From assembly GCA_013399695.1 (NCBI GenBank), contig VXAU01003163.1, positions 1,714,060 through 1,778,059 on the forward strand: a DNA stretch of 64,000 nucleotides, in the 5' to 3' direction. Source of the stretch: Formicarius rufipectus. Its lineage: Eukaryota > Chordata > Aves > Passeriformes > Formicariidae. How positions within the stretch are numbered: position 1 is the first letter of the stretch; every line of letters starts with the position of its first letter. The position numbers and the translations under genes are program-made. Below the pieces are notes generated by a model. That model did no database searches and was not told the origin of the DNA. It was given only the letters and a program-made list of their open reading frames with translations. Positions 12,596-24,700 of this stretch are shown in pieces.

Positions 12596-13165
12596 TCACA
12601 GATTATTAAAGTTGGAAAAGGTCTTCAAGATCAGTGAGTCCAACCTTTGACTGAACACCACCATACCAACTAAACCATAGCACTAAGAGTTATGTCCTGT
12701 CATTTCTTGAACACTTCCAGGGATGGTGACTCCACTACATCTCTGGTCATCCCATTCTAAAGCTCACACACCCTTAAACACCCATCAGAAATTCTTCCCA
12801 ATGTCTGAACCTTCCAAGGTGCAGTTTGAGGACATTTCTTCTTGCCCTGTCACTCATTGCCTGGAGAAGAGGCCAAACCCCACCTGGCTACAACCTGCTT
12901 TCAGATACTTGTAGACAGCAAACAACCTCAATCTTCTTTTCTCCCAGCTAAACAACCCCAGCTGCTTCAGCTATTTCTCATATGACTTACTTTCTAGACC
13001 CTTCATCAGGTTCATTGCCCTTCTCTAGACCCACTCCAGCAGCTCCCTGTCTTTCTTGCAGTGAGTGGCTCAGAAATGGACATGGTGCTGAGTACAGAGG
13101 GACAATCACTTTTGGCCACAAAAGCGATTGTCCCTGTTGGCCACACTATTTCTGATACACTGGCC
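12596..13165 (-). mobile_element. CR1 LINE 3' end, on - strand
   Basis: Reverse-strand CR1. At the left is the complement of the CR1 3' end ('tcacagattattaaagttgg', then 'aaaggtcttcaagatca...gtccaacc'). It is followed by the standard reverse-complement blocks: 'cttccagggatggtgactcc', 'attcttcccaatgtctgaac', 'cttctttctcccagctaaac'-like wording near 12930, 'gcttcagc', and 'aggttcattgcccttctct' near 13010. The right end runs into 'gaccggtgctgag'-like and 'ttggccacactatttctgat' wording. It contains an unusual hairpin at 13099-13134, listed separately. Confidence 0.85.
13099..13134. repeat. 16-bp near-perfect hairpin inside CR1
   Basis: Arm 'gggacaatcacttttg', loop 'gcca', arm 'caaaagcgattgtccc': 16 pairs with one mismatch. 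The word 'ttggccac' also recurs just after the hairpin ('ctgttggccacac'). CR1 copies normally read from the first arm almost directly into 'ggccacact' here, so the second arm looks like an inverted copy of the first, as produced by a replication template switch. Confidence 0.75.
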
Positions 13166-14055
13166 TTACTGTAAGCAAATTAGTCTCAGTATTGAAATAA
13201 TTTTATGTCTTGTCTTAAGAATGTTGCATTAAAAAGGGTCATGCAGAAGAGTACCATTAGAAATACCCAAAACATAATAAACTGCTTCTCAGAAGTCACG
13301 TATTCAGGGACTGGAAGCAGTCTAATGGTGTGAGATTAACTGGTCTACAAAAATAGAGCATAAATTTTATTTGAGTGCTTTGAGTTCTGTGTTAGCTCAT
13401 GTGAAGCTAGGTCAGTTCTCTGAGTACACCTGAATGCTAACTGAAGGCTAGAAGATGCTTATTACCATCAGTCTCAATAGCATGTGTATTTTCATTCAAT
13501 CATCTCAATTCAACAAATCTTTATTCATGTTTTCATACCTTCTGGGTAAGCCATTACACTGCATATGAAAGAGATTCTCTCAATCCATCCCTTTTCACAA
13601 AATATGAATAGACCAAAACAAAATCCCGAATGCAAGTCAGTTCCCACAATTTCTGATGTTAGCTGAGGTATTTTCTGAGGAATAGTTTAATGGAAGCTCA
13701 AGAATATCAGTTTACTTCAGCACACAGTATCTATCTGTCTATTCATTCGTATTTCCCCTTTGCAACATATTACATAGCTACTTAAAGTAATCCAAATCCA
13801 CCAATTCACAATGAATTGAAAGCAGCAAATTCTTTTCAGCCTTAGATTTCCAATACAGCCTTTCTCATGCAATAGGAGATTCCAAAATATTGTTTCTGTT
13901 CAGTCTTTTAAGGTGAAATACCATAGAAAATTACAGCAGTTAAAACTATCTAATTTAAAATGTCAAGTGTAAAATTTTGGGAGAGTTCAGAAAAAAATCA
14001 CAGAGTAACAGCTGTTTTAAAGCCTGAGTTCTAAAAAGAATACTTCCTTTTAAAA

Positions 14056-14132
14056 GAAACAAACAACCAAACCAAACAAAAAACCCCAAAACAAACAAAA
14101 AACAAACAAAAAAACCCCCAACCCAAAACAAA
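14056..14132 (+). repeat. (CAAAC/CAAAA)n simple repeat
   Basis: An almost pure A/C tract with irregular 'caaac', 'caaaa' and 'ccccaa' words over about 75 bases. Low-complexity DNA; it could also be a decayed tail of an unrecognised retroposon. Confidence 0.85.
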
Positions 14133-17100
14133 CCTCACTGAGCTACTGAGAACTGATTGAAATACTAAGCATTACAATCCGGTAAGTACACATTAATGGA
14201 CATATTTTGCATTCTAAATCACTGATACCCATTTGTATATTTCCGGTCAATAATACTAATCAGTTTTAGATGACGTTTAAGATGTGTTTACATCACCTCA
14301 ACTTATTATTTTAGGTAAACCCACGACTATTAGCCCTTCAGAAAAGGTTTTCCCCTCCCTGTTTAGTTCTTACAATTATAAATTTTTGGGGCACACCTTA
14401 GGTCATGCATCAAGATAGTCTCCTAACATCCTAAGAAACACTTAACTAATAGTTCCAGGCACCAACTCAATGTGTTGTCTAATTTTAGATCTGCTTCCAA
14501 GGACCCAAAGTCTCCCTTATCCTTTGTGAAGTAAGACCAAGCACAAAATGTAATAGCATCAGGGTAAATACTAGGGTATTTAGTTCTAAGTAACAAAGTC
14601 CATTGTGAAATTTTAATCCTGAAGAGTTTTAAGTACAAAATTCTGTGGTGGAGGTAGAGCTGAGCTATGTGTTCCACATTCTTCCATAATATTCTGATGA
14701 AAACTGTCATCTAATGTAATCTCACAGGATCCTTGTGTAGGTAGTTTAGGTTAATAGGCTAACATGCATGTCTTACTCCATCAGAAAAACTGAGTATTAC
14801 ATCCATATGAAATTGTTTTTAATGATCTACAAAGTTTTTATAAACAAAACTTCCAAATTATAGATAAAACATTGCACATGTACATAATGTTCTATTTCCT
14901 TTATGTTCTGACTTAGTGTCTTGGCCAAATACTTCACTGAAGACATGCAAGCATTATCCTGAAATACGTTAAACATGATATATAGTGCAAAAACATTCTG
15001 TACCAAAAGGCATAGTGACATTAGGGAAGGACAAGAACTTAAAAAGTCAGTGCCTCTGCACAGACAGTATGTACTACATAAAATGTATGTGTATGAACTC
15101 CACATTTATGAATAACATACTGCATCACTTGGATATTGCTGTATCTAACAATATGGTTCAGATGACATGATATTACTACTTCAGTTTGTGAGCCTGTACT
15201 TCGTAGCAACTAATAGACAATAGCCCTCAGCCACATAGGATTTGTATGTAGCATAAGGAAAAAGTATCTACTGGAGAAATGAAAAATAAACATATTCTGG
15301 GGAAATATAACAATAAACAACCTGATTATTAGGATACTTCAGAAAATAATCTTCCATTAAATTGACATGATGTGATTATATTCATTGTACAGAAAGCGAA
15401 CTATAAAATGTATGATAATTATATGGTACGGGCTTGGTCAGATTTAGCTTTTCTCAGAAATACTGCAAGGATTGTCACTACTTCAGTAAAACACATTTTG
15501 GTTATCTCAGGAGTGTGAGCTAATAAATTAACTCATTAACTTAACCCCTTCCCCCACAATTATTGAAATCTAGTATAAGCAGCAGATTTTCCTTGTTATG
15601 GCAACACCTTATGTCACACTTAAGTCATTCTCCACATCACTTATAGCTCAGATAAACTCATAAACTCATCAATTCTCAGACAGGAAAAATGAAAGGACTG
15701 CAACACCATTCATCAGGAATGCCACTCATTCATTCACTGCTCCTCCCAAACACACTTTTACCTAACTACTACAACAGAGCAAAGTGATCCAACAATTGAG
15801 AAATATTATGAAAATTCCTAGGCATAGATAATTTTCTGACCAATGCTGGCAAGATTCCTCCTAGTTCTACCTCAAGAACACAGCAATTGCATGGACTTCT
15901 AAAGCAGATCTGTTTGTATAGATTCCAGATTATTATGTCCAAATATTCATGATGCATATAAGTCTTCATCTGTACAGTGGATCATGATATTAATATTTCT
16001 ATATTATTCCTAATAGTTGTAGCATAAACTAATCTTGAGGATTATTTTTTTAACATTTAAATGCTGTTTTGACACCTACAGCACTACAGAGTCTCTACTA
16101 CCAAATGCAAACAGGATTTTATGAAAGGACTCTCTGAAGCACTAGAACTCTAGGTCTATATAAATATTATTCACATAGTTTTATGAAGTATTTGGTCTGA
16201 CAGATTTTCTGGCGAGGGCTACATACCTCTGTTTCCCCACATTTGTTGCTGTGAAACACAGAGCCCAGTTTTTAAGTTTTTATAGCACAGTTGTAAGTAC
16301 TACCCTCACATAAAACCAGCTTGGCACATCTTGTATGCCATACCAGTCAGGCTTGCAAGCAAACACAATTCTACAGAAAGAGAACATGTGTTCCATATAA
16401 GTATACACAAAATGCATCTATATCTATAAAATTCTGCCTGTTTTTAAGTCCAGCCAGCACAAGAAATTGAAAATTTTATAAAAACATCTGGCTTCACTTT
16501 AACCAACACAGTGCATTACTGTGAGAGTCCTGAGGCATTAGTGATTGTGTCGGTTGATTCTTCACTGCTTTGTCTAAAGATAAATCTTCCCCTCCTAACA
16601 TTATCCTTTCTCCTAACTAGTAACAGTGCAAATTGCCTAAAGACTGTATATTTTTCAAGAAAGGCATTTCATAGAAATATTATATCCAATAGCTGGCTAC
16701 TCAAACAGCTAAAATCCAGTAAATATTAATAACAACCAGATAAAGAAGTTATTTTCCTCAGTTATTTCTATACGCCATCTATTAGTGTCTCCTCTCAAAC
16801 AATATAGCTACCACAGCTAAACTGAAATCACCAATTAGCTATCTTTAATTCAATTACACAAAGACCTGCTAGTATTTATTTTAGATAATATTATAATTTA
16901 TTAATTTTATGTCACTGACATTGTAAACTGACTTTAATCTCTGATAGATCAGCTCAGATGTGTAAATATAAAGATATGAGTAATAATAAATTTGAAGGTC
17001 TACACAAGCAAGAAAACATACAGAAATTGAAAACATCTAAATTTCAAGAACTATGATTACCTAGTGTGTGATATGCTGAAGTCTGAATTTTACCTATTTA

Positions 17101-18189
17101 TTAGCTAATATTGATAAGTATCCCTCAAGAACACTAATTATGTATTTTTTTGGGAGTAGATATACTATCTTGGTTCACTCAGTTCAGGCTACTTCTGTCA
17201 TGATCCTGTGAAGTACGTCCACTGTATTTAAGTGCAGTGTGGATAACAGGTCCATGGCATCATGTATTTTACAGATCCATCTTTCTTAGCTGAATTGCTT
17301 GTAAATGGAAACAGCCAAAGTTCTCCATAGATTATTTTTTATGTACCATTAATAGAGGGACTTTTAATTTGTATAGATATTCACTAGGGCTATTAAGAAA
17401 CATTGTTGGTTTTAGTATTTGCTTTACAGATGAAATAGTAACAGCTGTCTGGACTTTCCTTTGTAATGGTGTCTGCTAATAAGGCTTTAATATAGATATT
17501 CCCATGCTTCCTACCTCTAACTCCATGAATATTGTATTATGGTTCTCTCTCTTCTTGTTGCTTTATAGGAAAAGGAGACTTTTTGTGAGCCTAGTTATCA
17601 CACTTAACTATATATACATTAATGGCAGAATATTGTATCATTATGCCAATGAAGTCACATGCTACTATCAATACAATTAATTCATCATGCTCAGCACTAA
17701 TTATTAAAGGTGGAAAGGCAAGATCGTAGTAAAGGAGAAAGGCAAGGACAAGACAAACTGTAACACAATTGATCAAAAATGGATTCACTGAGTTCCATTA
17801 AAAAGATGAATTAAAAGTAAAAATCTAGTAAAAGACCTCAGCAATAAAATTAGTAGTTTACACATGAATCCTTAGAAACAGAAAGTTCAATTTAAGACTG
17901 AATAAAAACTGGATACCAATGAGACATTCTGATTTCCAGGTACTTTAGCAATTGTTGGGTTTTTTTGATTTTTTTTTTTAGAACTATAACATTCCATTTA
18001 TTTTAATGTGAAACCTAGAAGAAAATTATTTTTCACTGATATACTAAACCAAACTGAAATTCAAATTATTTTCCACCTTTGAATTTCAGAAATGAGATAC
18101 CACTTTTTATCAGCCTCCAGGGAGAACATGACTGTCCTCTGAGTCCAGTCATGAAGGTTTGTTTGATTTTTTAAAAATATATTCTACAA

Positions 18190-18216
18190 GATCTAGATTG
18201 TTCACCAATCTAGATC
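18190..18216. repeat. perfect 11-bp hairpin
   Basis: Arms 'gatctagattg' and 'caatctagatc' are perfectly complementary around the 5-nt loop 'ttcac'. It sits just upstream of a CR1 remnant. No U-tract follows and no function is implied. Confidence 0.8.
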
Positions 18217-18614
18217 ATGACATCCTAACTTGGATATGAGCATATCTAATGTGAGAGAGATTGTAAAAAGCCCTGGGAAAGTGAAGGTAAAATACTGTCA
18301 CCACTCTACCTGTAATATGGTCAGTTCATCCTAGCAGAAAATCAAGTTAGTCAGGCAAGACTTACTCTTGGCAATTCCATGCTAACTTTTTCCAGTCATT
18401 GCCTTCATGTGGGCAGAAATGTGCTCCAAGAGGACTTGTTCCAGGTTTTTCCCAGGAATCAAAGTTAAGTTGATCTGTCTGTACTTCACAGGGTTGAACC
18501 CTCATGTCTTTTTTAGACTGATACAAGATTTGCCCTTCTCTAATGATCAGTAACTACTCCTGATGTCCATAACTTTGCAAAGACCAAAGAGAGCAGCCTT
18601 GAAAGGGCAGTAGA

Positions 18615-19040
18615 TGTGGGATATTTGGAAGAACAAGGACATTTTGTGAGCACTCCAGACCTTCTGAGCTTTTGAGACAATGAAGCTGTGTTAGTAAAGT
18701 AAATAGTAAAGTAAAATCTTGAATGTTAGTTATAAAGAGATACAAGAGAGAAAATTGCGGATGGGAAATATGTCTGAACTTGCAAAAACAAAAGAGCTAC
18801 CTACGTGACAAGAGAGCTGTGCAGGAGGAGGAACAACAATTCACGTGAACAAGTAACTTTAGCCGATAATAGAATAAAGCAAAACGCATGGACAGTAGAT
18901 GATAGCCAATACGCGCTTGATGTATGTGTGATACTGATGCTCTAAATGTATAGCACAATAAGCTTTGTAAGCAATAAATGGGCAATAGCCTGGAATCATA
19001 TTGGTCGTTGTACTGTGCCCAATTTCCCGCTAATTCCACA
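18615..19040 (+). mobile_element. solo LTR, ERVK-like, nested in CR1
   Basis: A 426-bp block begins 'tgtggga' and ends 'ttccaca', the TG...CA LTR form with inverted TGTGG/CCACA ends, and it interrupts CR1 reverse-transcriptase sequence that resumes on the far side. A polyadenylation signal AATAAA lies at 18973-18978. It is followed by wording ('catattggtcgttgtactgt') that resembles the R/U5 part of avian alpha/beta-retroviral (ERVK-type) LTRs. The flanking hexamers 'agtaga' and 'agcaca' agree at 4 of 6 positions, compatible with a decayed 6-bp duplication. No viral genes remain; the element is a recombined solo LTR. Confidence 0.7.
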
Positions 19041-19579
19041 AGCACACTTCTAAGCTAATTCTCAGCACACTTACATACAGCCCATCAAGACCTTTCTGTG
19101 TTGAATTCTCTGAAGAAATCCCTAACTCAGCTCTCACTCAGTTGCTGCTGGAAGTTCTTCTCCTTGAGACTTTCCACTAAGGAGAAGGTCTGAGGGTCTG
19201 AGATCTTTTGTTGGTGAGACCTAAGTAGCAAATAGTTCAGCCTTATTCATGTGTAGCATTGAACTCAATGATTTCCCATGTTCTGCCTACTAGTGCAGCA
19301 GCATCCTCTCCTGTTGTCACCTTCATAGTCTCTATTCCAGTTGAGCTACGGATTTCTCAACATCACGCTTTTATGGCCAGTATTTCCAAATTTCTTATCT
19401 GCTGTACGTCCCTCCTACTTTCACCATTATACTCTTTTGTGTTGCAAGTTCCTATCTAGCCAAGTTGGTCTCCCAACACAGCTGTTCTGATCATCAGAAT
19501 AGCCTCTTGTAGGAGGAAAGAGCTACCAAGATTGAAGACACAACATCTGACAATGAACATTCATCCATGGAGAGACAAG

Positions 19580-19901
19580 TGTGTGAAGAGCGCCGGACTG
19601 TTTTTTACTATAACGGAATTTGTGTTTTGTTAAGGGTTTTAATGTATAATTCCCTATATGTTCTATTGTAGTTGCTGGAAAATTTCTTCTTCCCTCATGG
19701 CATCAAATCCTACCCTGTGATTGGTTGTTTTTTACTGCATTACAGTATATTCTTTGTGCGGTTATTCCAACCACCTTGTTTTACACGCTCCTCCCATGCT
19801 CTGCCCTAACTCCACCCCAGTTACACCCCCTTCTGGAAAGTTCTAGCCGGACCCTATAAAAGGCGGAAGCCATTTTAGTAAACTGCCATTTATGTTTCAC
19901 A
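19580..19901 (+). mobile_element. probable second solo LTR with TATA box
   Basis: A block of different composition lies inside the CR1 remnant. It begins 'tgtgtgaagagcgccgg' and ends 'tgtttcaca', giving TG...CA ends with partly complementary termini. It has a well-formed TATA box ('ccctataaaagg', TATAAAA at 19855-19861) followed by 'aagccattttagtaaactgc', which resembles the short R region of avian retroviral LTRs. No clean target-site duplication was found and the U5 part would be short, so the borders and the LTR call are tentative. Confidence 0.5.
19855..19861 (+). promoter_or_regulatory. TATA box of the LTR-like block
   Basis: TATAAAA in a GC-rich setting ('gaccctataaaaggcgg') at the expected place for an LTR U3 promoter. 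If the block is an LTR, transcription would start about 25-30 bases downstream. Activity today is unknown. Confidence 0.5.
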
Positions 19902-20070
19902 CCTCAGAAATGTGCTTTCTCCTTTCCTGACCTGACATCAGAGCCACAGCCAGTTATACAGTCCTTAGTTTTTAGCTTTTCCCAATGCCTTCTGCTTTTG
20001 ATGGGCATCCCACCCACCACTCAGTTTCCTAAATAAGCTGATGTTTGCTGGCCTGAAATATAATTTACAG

Positions 20071-21718
20071 AGTAATGCAAATTCCAGGATCAGAAACTTC
20101 GGATAAGTCTAAACCACAACCCCAGGCATTAATTTGAGCACATGCATTAAAGGCCTGTATTTACAAGTTTGATAACAGAACTAAGCTCCTGAATCATCAG
20201 TCTCATTTTCAAGGCACTGAGCTGAATGACCACCTGAAGTATCTCACCCAATTTTTCAAGAAAAAAATTTAAAAAAAGTCACTAAACACTGAGTTGGAAG
20301 AGACTATCATCTCAGAACATGTCCAGACTTGGGCATATCAAGCAAGTAAGCATTGGGACTGCATTGTTAATTAACCTGTATGACTGTTGATGCTCTGGAT
20401 GAATTCTTTCATAGGATGCACCACCTCAACACAGAACTTGCATGTCTGCAATATCTGGGGTTCAGCTTCAGCAGTGAAGTCTGAAAATTTGTTGACATTT
20501 ATAACCTTATAAAAAAAGCAAACTTTTTCTTAAACAAAAAAATTAATTTAAAGCAACCACTGTGCTCAGAAGCTGCTCAGAAGCAGCAAATTGTGAGAGG
20601 AATTGCACTTTATGCCCAGAAAAGGATGAAATTTAGCCATCTTTGAACAGAAACAGAATTTTAGGAATTTTACTTCCCCCGCCAAAAAGTACATGTATGT
20701 CTCAACTAAGCAGTTACTAAAGAGTCTTTTATAATATATATGCACAATCAGAAAAAGTACAGGGAATAATGAGAATGCCCATGGCATTGCATTTAAAGGA
20801 AAGCTGGTACTTTAAATCCACATAGAGACAAAGCCTTGCTATTCTAGACGTCTAAAAATCCCATTTTAGTAAAATTAAGATCTGATCAGCAGCTTGTGTA
20901 TAGGTGGGAGATTGTAATTTCAAAAGACAGATATCCTCCAAGGCCATGGTCACTTTACAGCATGTCCCATAGGAAATGAATGAAGGCTAAATACATGAAG
21001 CTATCCCAAGGAAGTGATTCTTGGGAACTGGCAGAGATGGGGGAAAGAAAAAGTAAAAATTAAAAAGTCCATCCCATTATTTCTTTGTAGACCCCAAAAC
21101 AAGTGCCTGAACTAGTTTAGCCAAGAAAAGGAGCTTAACAAAGCTTAACTAAAATGTTGGCCTGATGAAGATGCATTCTCACTCTATGGGGTAGGTTAAA
21201 AAAAAATAAAAATTGTCAAGAATATCACAGGAAAGTATTTTTGTGGAATCCAAACCATACAGGAACAGCCTATGAACTGAAGAAGCTCTGTCTGAAAAGA
21301 TATGGCCAGAAGATGGTTGTGATACAATCACCTACTAAAACTGCAAATTTAAGTGCATTCACTTTTCTAAGTGGTACTGGTACTTTTTTTTATAATTTCC
21401 TGTTTGTTTTTTTCAAGAACTCATCTTCACCCTTACCCCATCCACCCCAGGGAATGAGTTTTCAGGCTCATGCACACCTTTGCTTAGTGTTTATTTAAGA
21501 TCAAGTTCTCCCTTTTGCACGGTGCCAAATGCACTTGATCCTTAGAAAATACAGAATATGAAAAAAAAAAAAAGTATCCAGGATTTATTAAAAGAAAATT
21601 ATTTTCTTTCCCAAAAATATGCAGTCCAAAGTAATTTAATCTCAAGAAATTCCCTCCAAGCAATGCTTTTGTGAACTGTGAATCATTGATGACTTTAATT
21701 TGGTACCAAAAAAAAAAA
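20071..21718. other. non-coding interval, nothing recognised
   Basis: About 1.6 kb of AT-rich DNA up to an assembly gap. It may include a little more decayed CR1 at its left. The frames (73-85 codons) resemble nothing known. Confidence 0.5.
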
Positions 21719-21754
21719 NNNNNNNNNNNNNNNNNNNNNNNNNNNNNNNNNNNN
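21719..21754. other. assembly gap (36 N)
   Basis: A run of N directly after an A homopolymer ('ccaaaaaaaaaaa'). The gap size may be nominal. Confidence 0.98.
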
Positions 21755-24700
21755 AAGCCAAGTACTTGCCAATTTCTGTGATTTGAATATGTCTATAAAT
21801 GCTGCCAAGTGCCACAACATTGAGACCTTTTTTGTTTCCAGTGAAAGATATCTGAAGGCAAGGAATTGAAAATGCAGGTTTCACTCTCTAGATAGCTTAT
21901 ATCTAAGAATTACATTATTTGATGTCCTGTCTGTATCTAACTCTTCATATCTTTTTACTATTATATTAAGAAGTTAATTTATTTTTTTCTGTAGGTAATT
22001 CAAATGTCAAAATATGTGCAAAGCAGAAAGCATTTGAACATGAAGAAATGGATAGGTAGCAAAAGTAAAGCAAGGTAACAAAAAGGTGTGATCAGAGAAC
22101 TGACATAGAAATAAATGAAATTGTATGTGTTTAGCAGTTCAGCTGAGAACACATTATTTGTAGACTGTATGGATGTATTTTAGAGGGAATACTTCAGCTT
22201 GATTGGAAGCCTTTAAAAGAAAGTATGGCATCTGGAACTGGAAATCTATCATAATGACCGGTGAGCTTTTCACATTAAAGGTGTTTTGACAAATAACACA
22301 AGGTATAACCTGTACCCACTGAACTTCAGAGATGCCAGTGCTTTGGGAAGAATATGGAGTAGTTAAAGTTGAAAAAATTACAGGCACAGGCAGTTAACTA
22401 ATTTATTCCTGCATATCCTATCAGGACACAAATATAAATGAGCTTTGAAAATGCAATTCTAGCAGGTTAGCAAAGATCAGAATTCTGATTTGTCCCCATA
22501 ATTTCAGAATATGTCATCATTTTCTGTATTACACTTATGCACGCTACTCACAACCCCATGCTGTGGCACAAATGGACTGACACAACGTAGTTAACCATAC
22601 ATCACATTTTACTTATAAACAGCTACATACTGAAGTACAGTTATTGCTATTTTCCAGTATTGCAGCAATAGAACTATCAGAACAAGAAATGCCAGCCTCA
22701 GTTTAATAGTACTGTACTTATTCAAATACACTATATTTATCTGAGCTAATGCTACAGACAGAAGACAAAAGATGACATTCACTGAGAGAAAAAAGCCTCA
22801 CACTGTAGAGCTTCTGATCAATTAAATTTCTGTGGATCTTTAGCTTCAGCTTATTGAATTGTCTTAAATTGTCACAAAACAAAGAAAAGTATTCAACATG
22901 CTTGGTATAACTCTTAACAACAATACTGTGACAGTCCTCATGTCACTACTCAATTGTACCATTGTACATATTTAAAGCAGTCCACTTCCACAGAACCTCC
23001 ATTTGCATTACTGTAATGTACCACATAATTTTGGTCCAACTCAACTATTAGTCTGCATTTTACAGTCTTCTTTCACCATTCATTAAATATGCCCATGTAG
23101 ATCATCAATACAATATGCCAACAGCAGTTTCTTTTTGATTCTGCTTACGTATTTAAGTGCTACATGTATCAGCAATTCACAAAACCAAGTTTTATAAGCA
23201 CCAAAAATAAGAAACTTCTGTGATTAGCCATCTCTTCCAGTCTCATTTTAAATCTCAAAACATAAAATAATCAATGGAGATCAATTAGCCATACACGTAA
23301 CTCAGCTACTTTAAAAAAAAAAAATTACATTACAAAAGTGCTTCCTTGAAATCCATCATTTAACCTAATGCATGGACACTATAGCAATGCCAATAATCTT
23401 TCTGTTTTGAACAAAACATTCAATTAGAATGAAAATATGAATACCTTGAAATGAGAATACTCCAGCACATAAATGTTGCAGTCTGCTTGCCAGATACTGT
23501 ACAGGGTTACAATACAGCATATTCCTGTACCCCTCCAGTGGAGCCCTTCTCTGACCTCCATGGCAGCCTTTACTACCCCATTTACAACATATGTGTTGCA
23601 CTCATGCACAGTGAAAAAGCATAATAAAATCTGTTACTTGTTGGGAAGCATCAAACCTTTACCTCCTTGCCAATTTGACAGGATAACTACTGAGCTCCCT
23701 ACTCCCACCTTAACCTTCAGCTGGGCTCATTTATTTCCCAGAGGACACATTCAGAAAACTGACTGTTACAAGAACAGTGGCAGGTTAGCAAGAGCTCATC
23801 TGGGGGAGGGGAAATTCCAAACCAAGAAAAGCTGCTCAAAAAAGGTTAATAGCTTTCAAGCTTACATGTAGACTAAACAAGGACAAACCTAATAAAATGA
23901 ATTGCTTCACAATAGCAAGCTTTGTGTTGATATTCTGAAAATACTATAAGCTGTATCTGTTTAAAACAATATTGAATGGTCAGGTGGTTTGCACTTTTAA
24001 AGCATGTTAGCATAATCAGCATTAAATTAAAATAGATGGGAATGACAGCTATGTTAAGGTTATTAAAGACCTCTAAAGGATAGAGTTAAATAAGGTTACC
24101 TAATCCATCTTAGAAGGGTATTATGAATTGCATCACTTACACAAGAATAGCATTCTTATATCTATTTTAGATTTAAAAAGACTAAATAAAATTACCAATA
24201 CAATAGCATGCATATGATATATACCTACTAGTCTTCGTTTTTGAGAGAAAAAGAAGTATATGTTTCTTGATATTAAGAGATCATACAGGCCTTTTAACAA
24301 TAAAGATGATAATTCTTCTGATGTTGCAGTACAGAGTGAATGCTCACCAATGAGAATGATATATCAGCATGTTAAAAACTCAGCATATTTACAGAGAATG
24401 AGAATTCTACCACTGAAAACGTGAAGTATTCTGGTATAGACTTCCTAAAAACCAAACCCCCAAAGCCCTTCAAAGTTTGCAGCACATTGCTATTGTCACC
24501 TCTGCAAAAAGTAATCCAAATTCAAGTTAGCAATCTCATCCTTATATATGCAACAGTTTTTAAAATGTCCTTTAAGAGGTCATTTTTGCCACAGTAGCTG
24601 TGATGAAAATGTCTGTGATACCTCATTATGGGTTGACGTACATAAGTGGAGTAGGAACCTGTTCTCAAGCCTCCACTACTGTAGCAATACTCTGTTTTCT

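Larger units (their letters stand above)
13166..18280. other. AT-rich non-coding interval with a CAAA-type simple repeat
   Basis: About 5.1 kb. The only distinct object is an A/C-only tract at about 14056-14132 built from 'caaac' and 'caaaa' words. Frames of 60-95 codons on both strands show no family resemblance. A perfect hairpin lies at 18190-18216. I see no gene. Confidence 0.5.
18281..20070 (-). mobile_element. CR1 LINE ORF2 remnant on - strand, interrupted by LTR insertions
   Basis: Segment 18340-18614 is the reverse complement of the CR1 reverse-transcriptase region. Its wording ('ttactcttggcaattccatg', 'ccaggtttttcccaggaatc', 'gatctgtctgtacttcacag', 'taactttgcaaagacc') decodes on the minus strand to a degraded version of the N-Y-R-P-V-S-L block and the H-G-F region downstream of it. 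After an inserted LTR (18615-19040) the element resumes at about 19041 ('tctcagcacac...gcccatcaagacc', the complement of the G-P-D-G-M block) and continues as more degraded ORF2 sequence toward about 19570. After a second LTR-like block it goes on to about 20070. Coding capacity is lost. The right border is soft. Confidence 0.7.

Noticed and set aside
8051..16470. Shared 17-mer 'tccagccagcacaagaa' at about 8052 and 16450
   Set aside because: Similarity does not extend beyond the word; one such match is not surprising among all pairs in 64 kb.
23473..23871. 132-codon plus-strand open frame
   Set aside because: No family resemblance, no supporting splice sites or neighbours, and an overlapping minus-strand frame is equally open; treated as chance.
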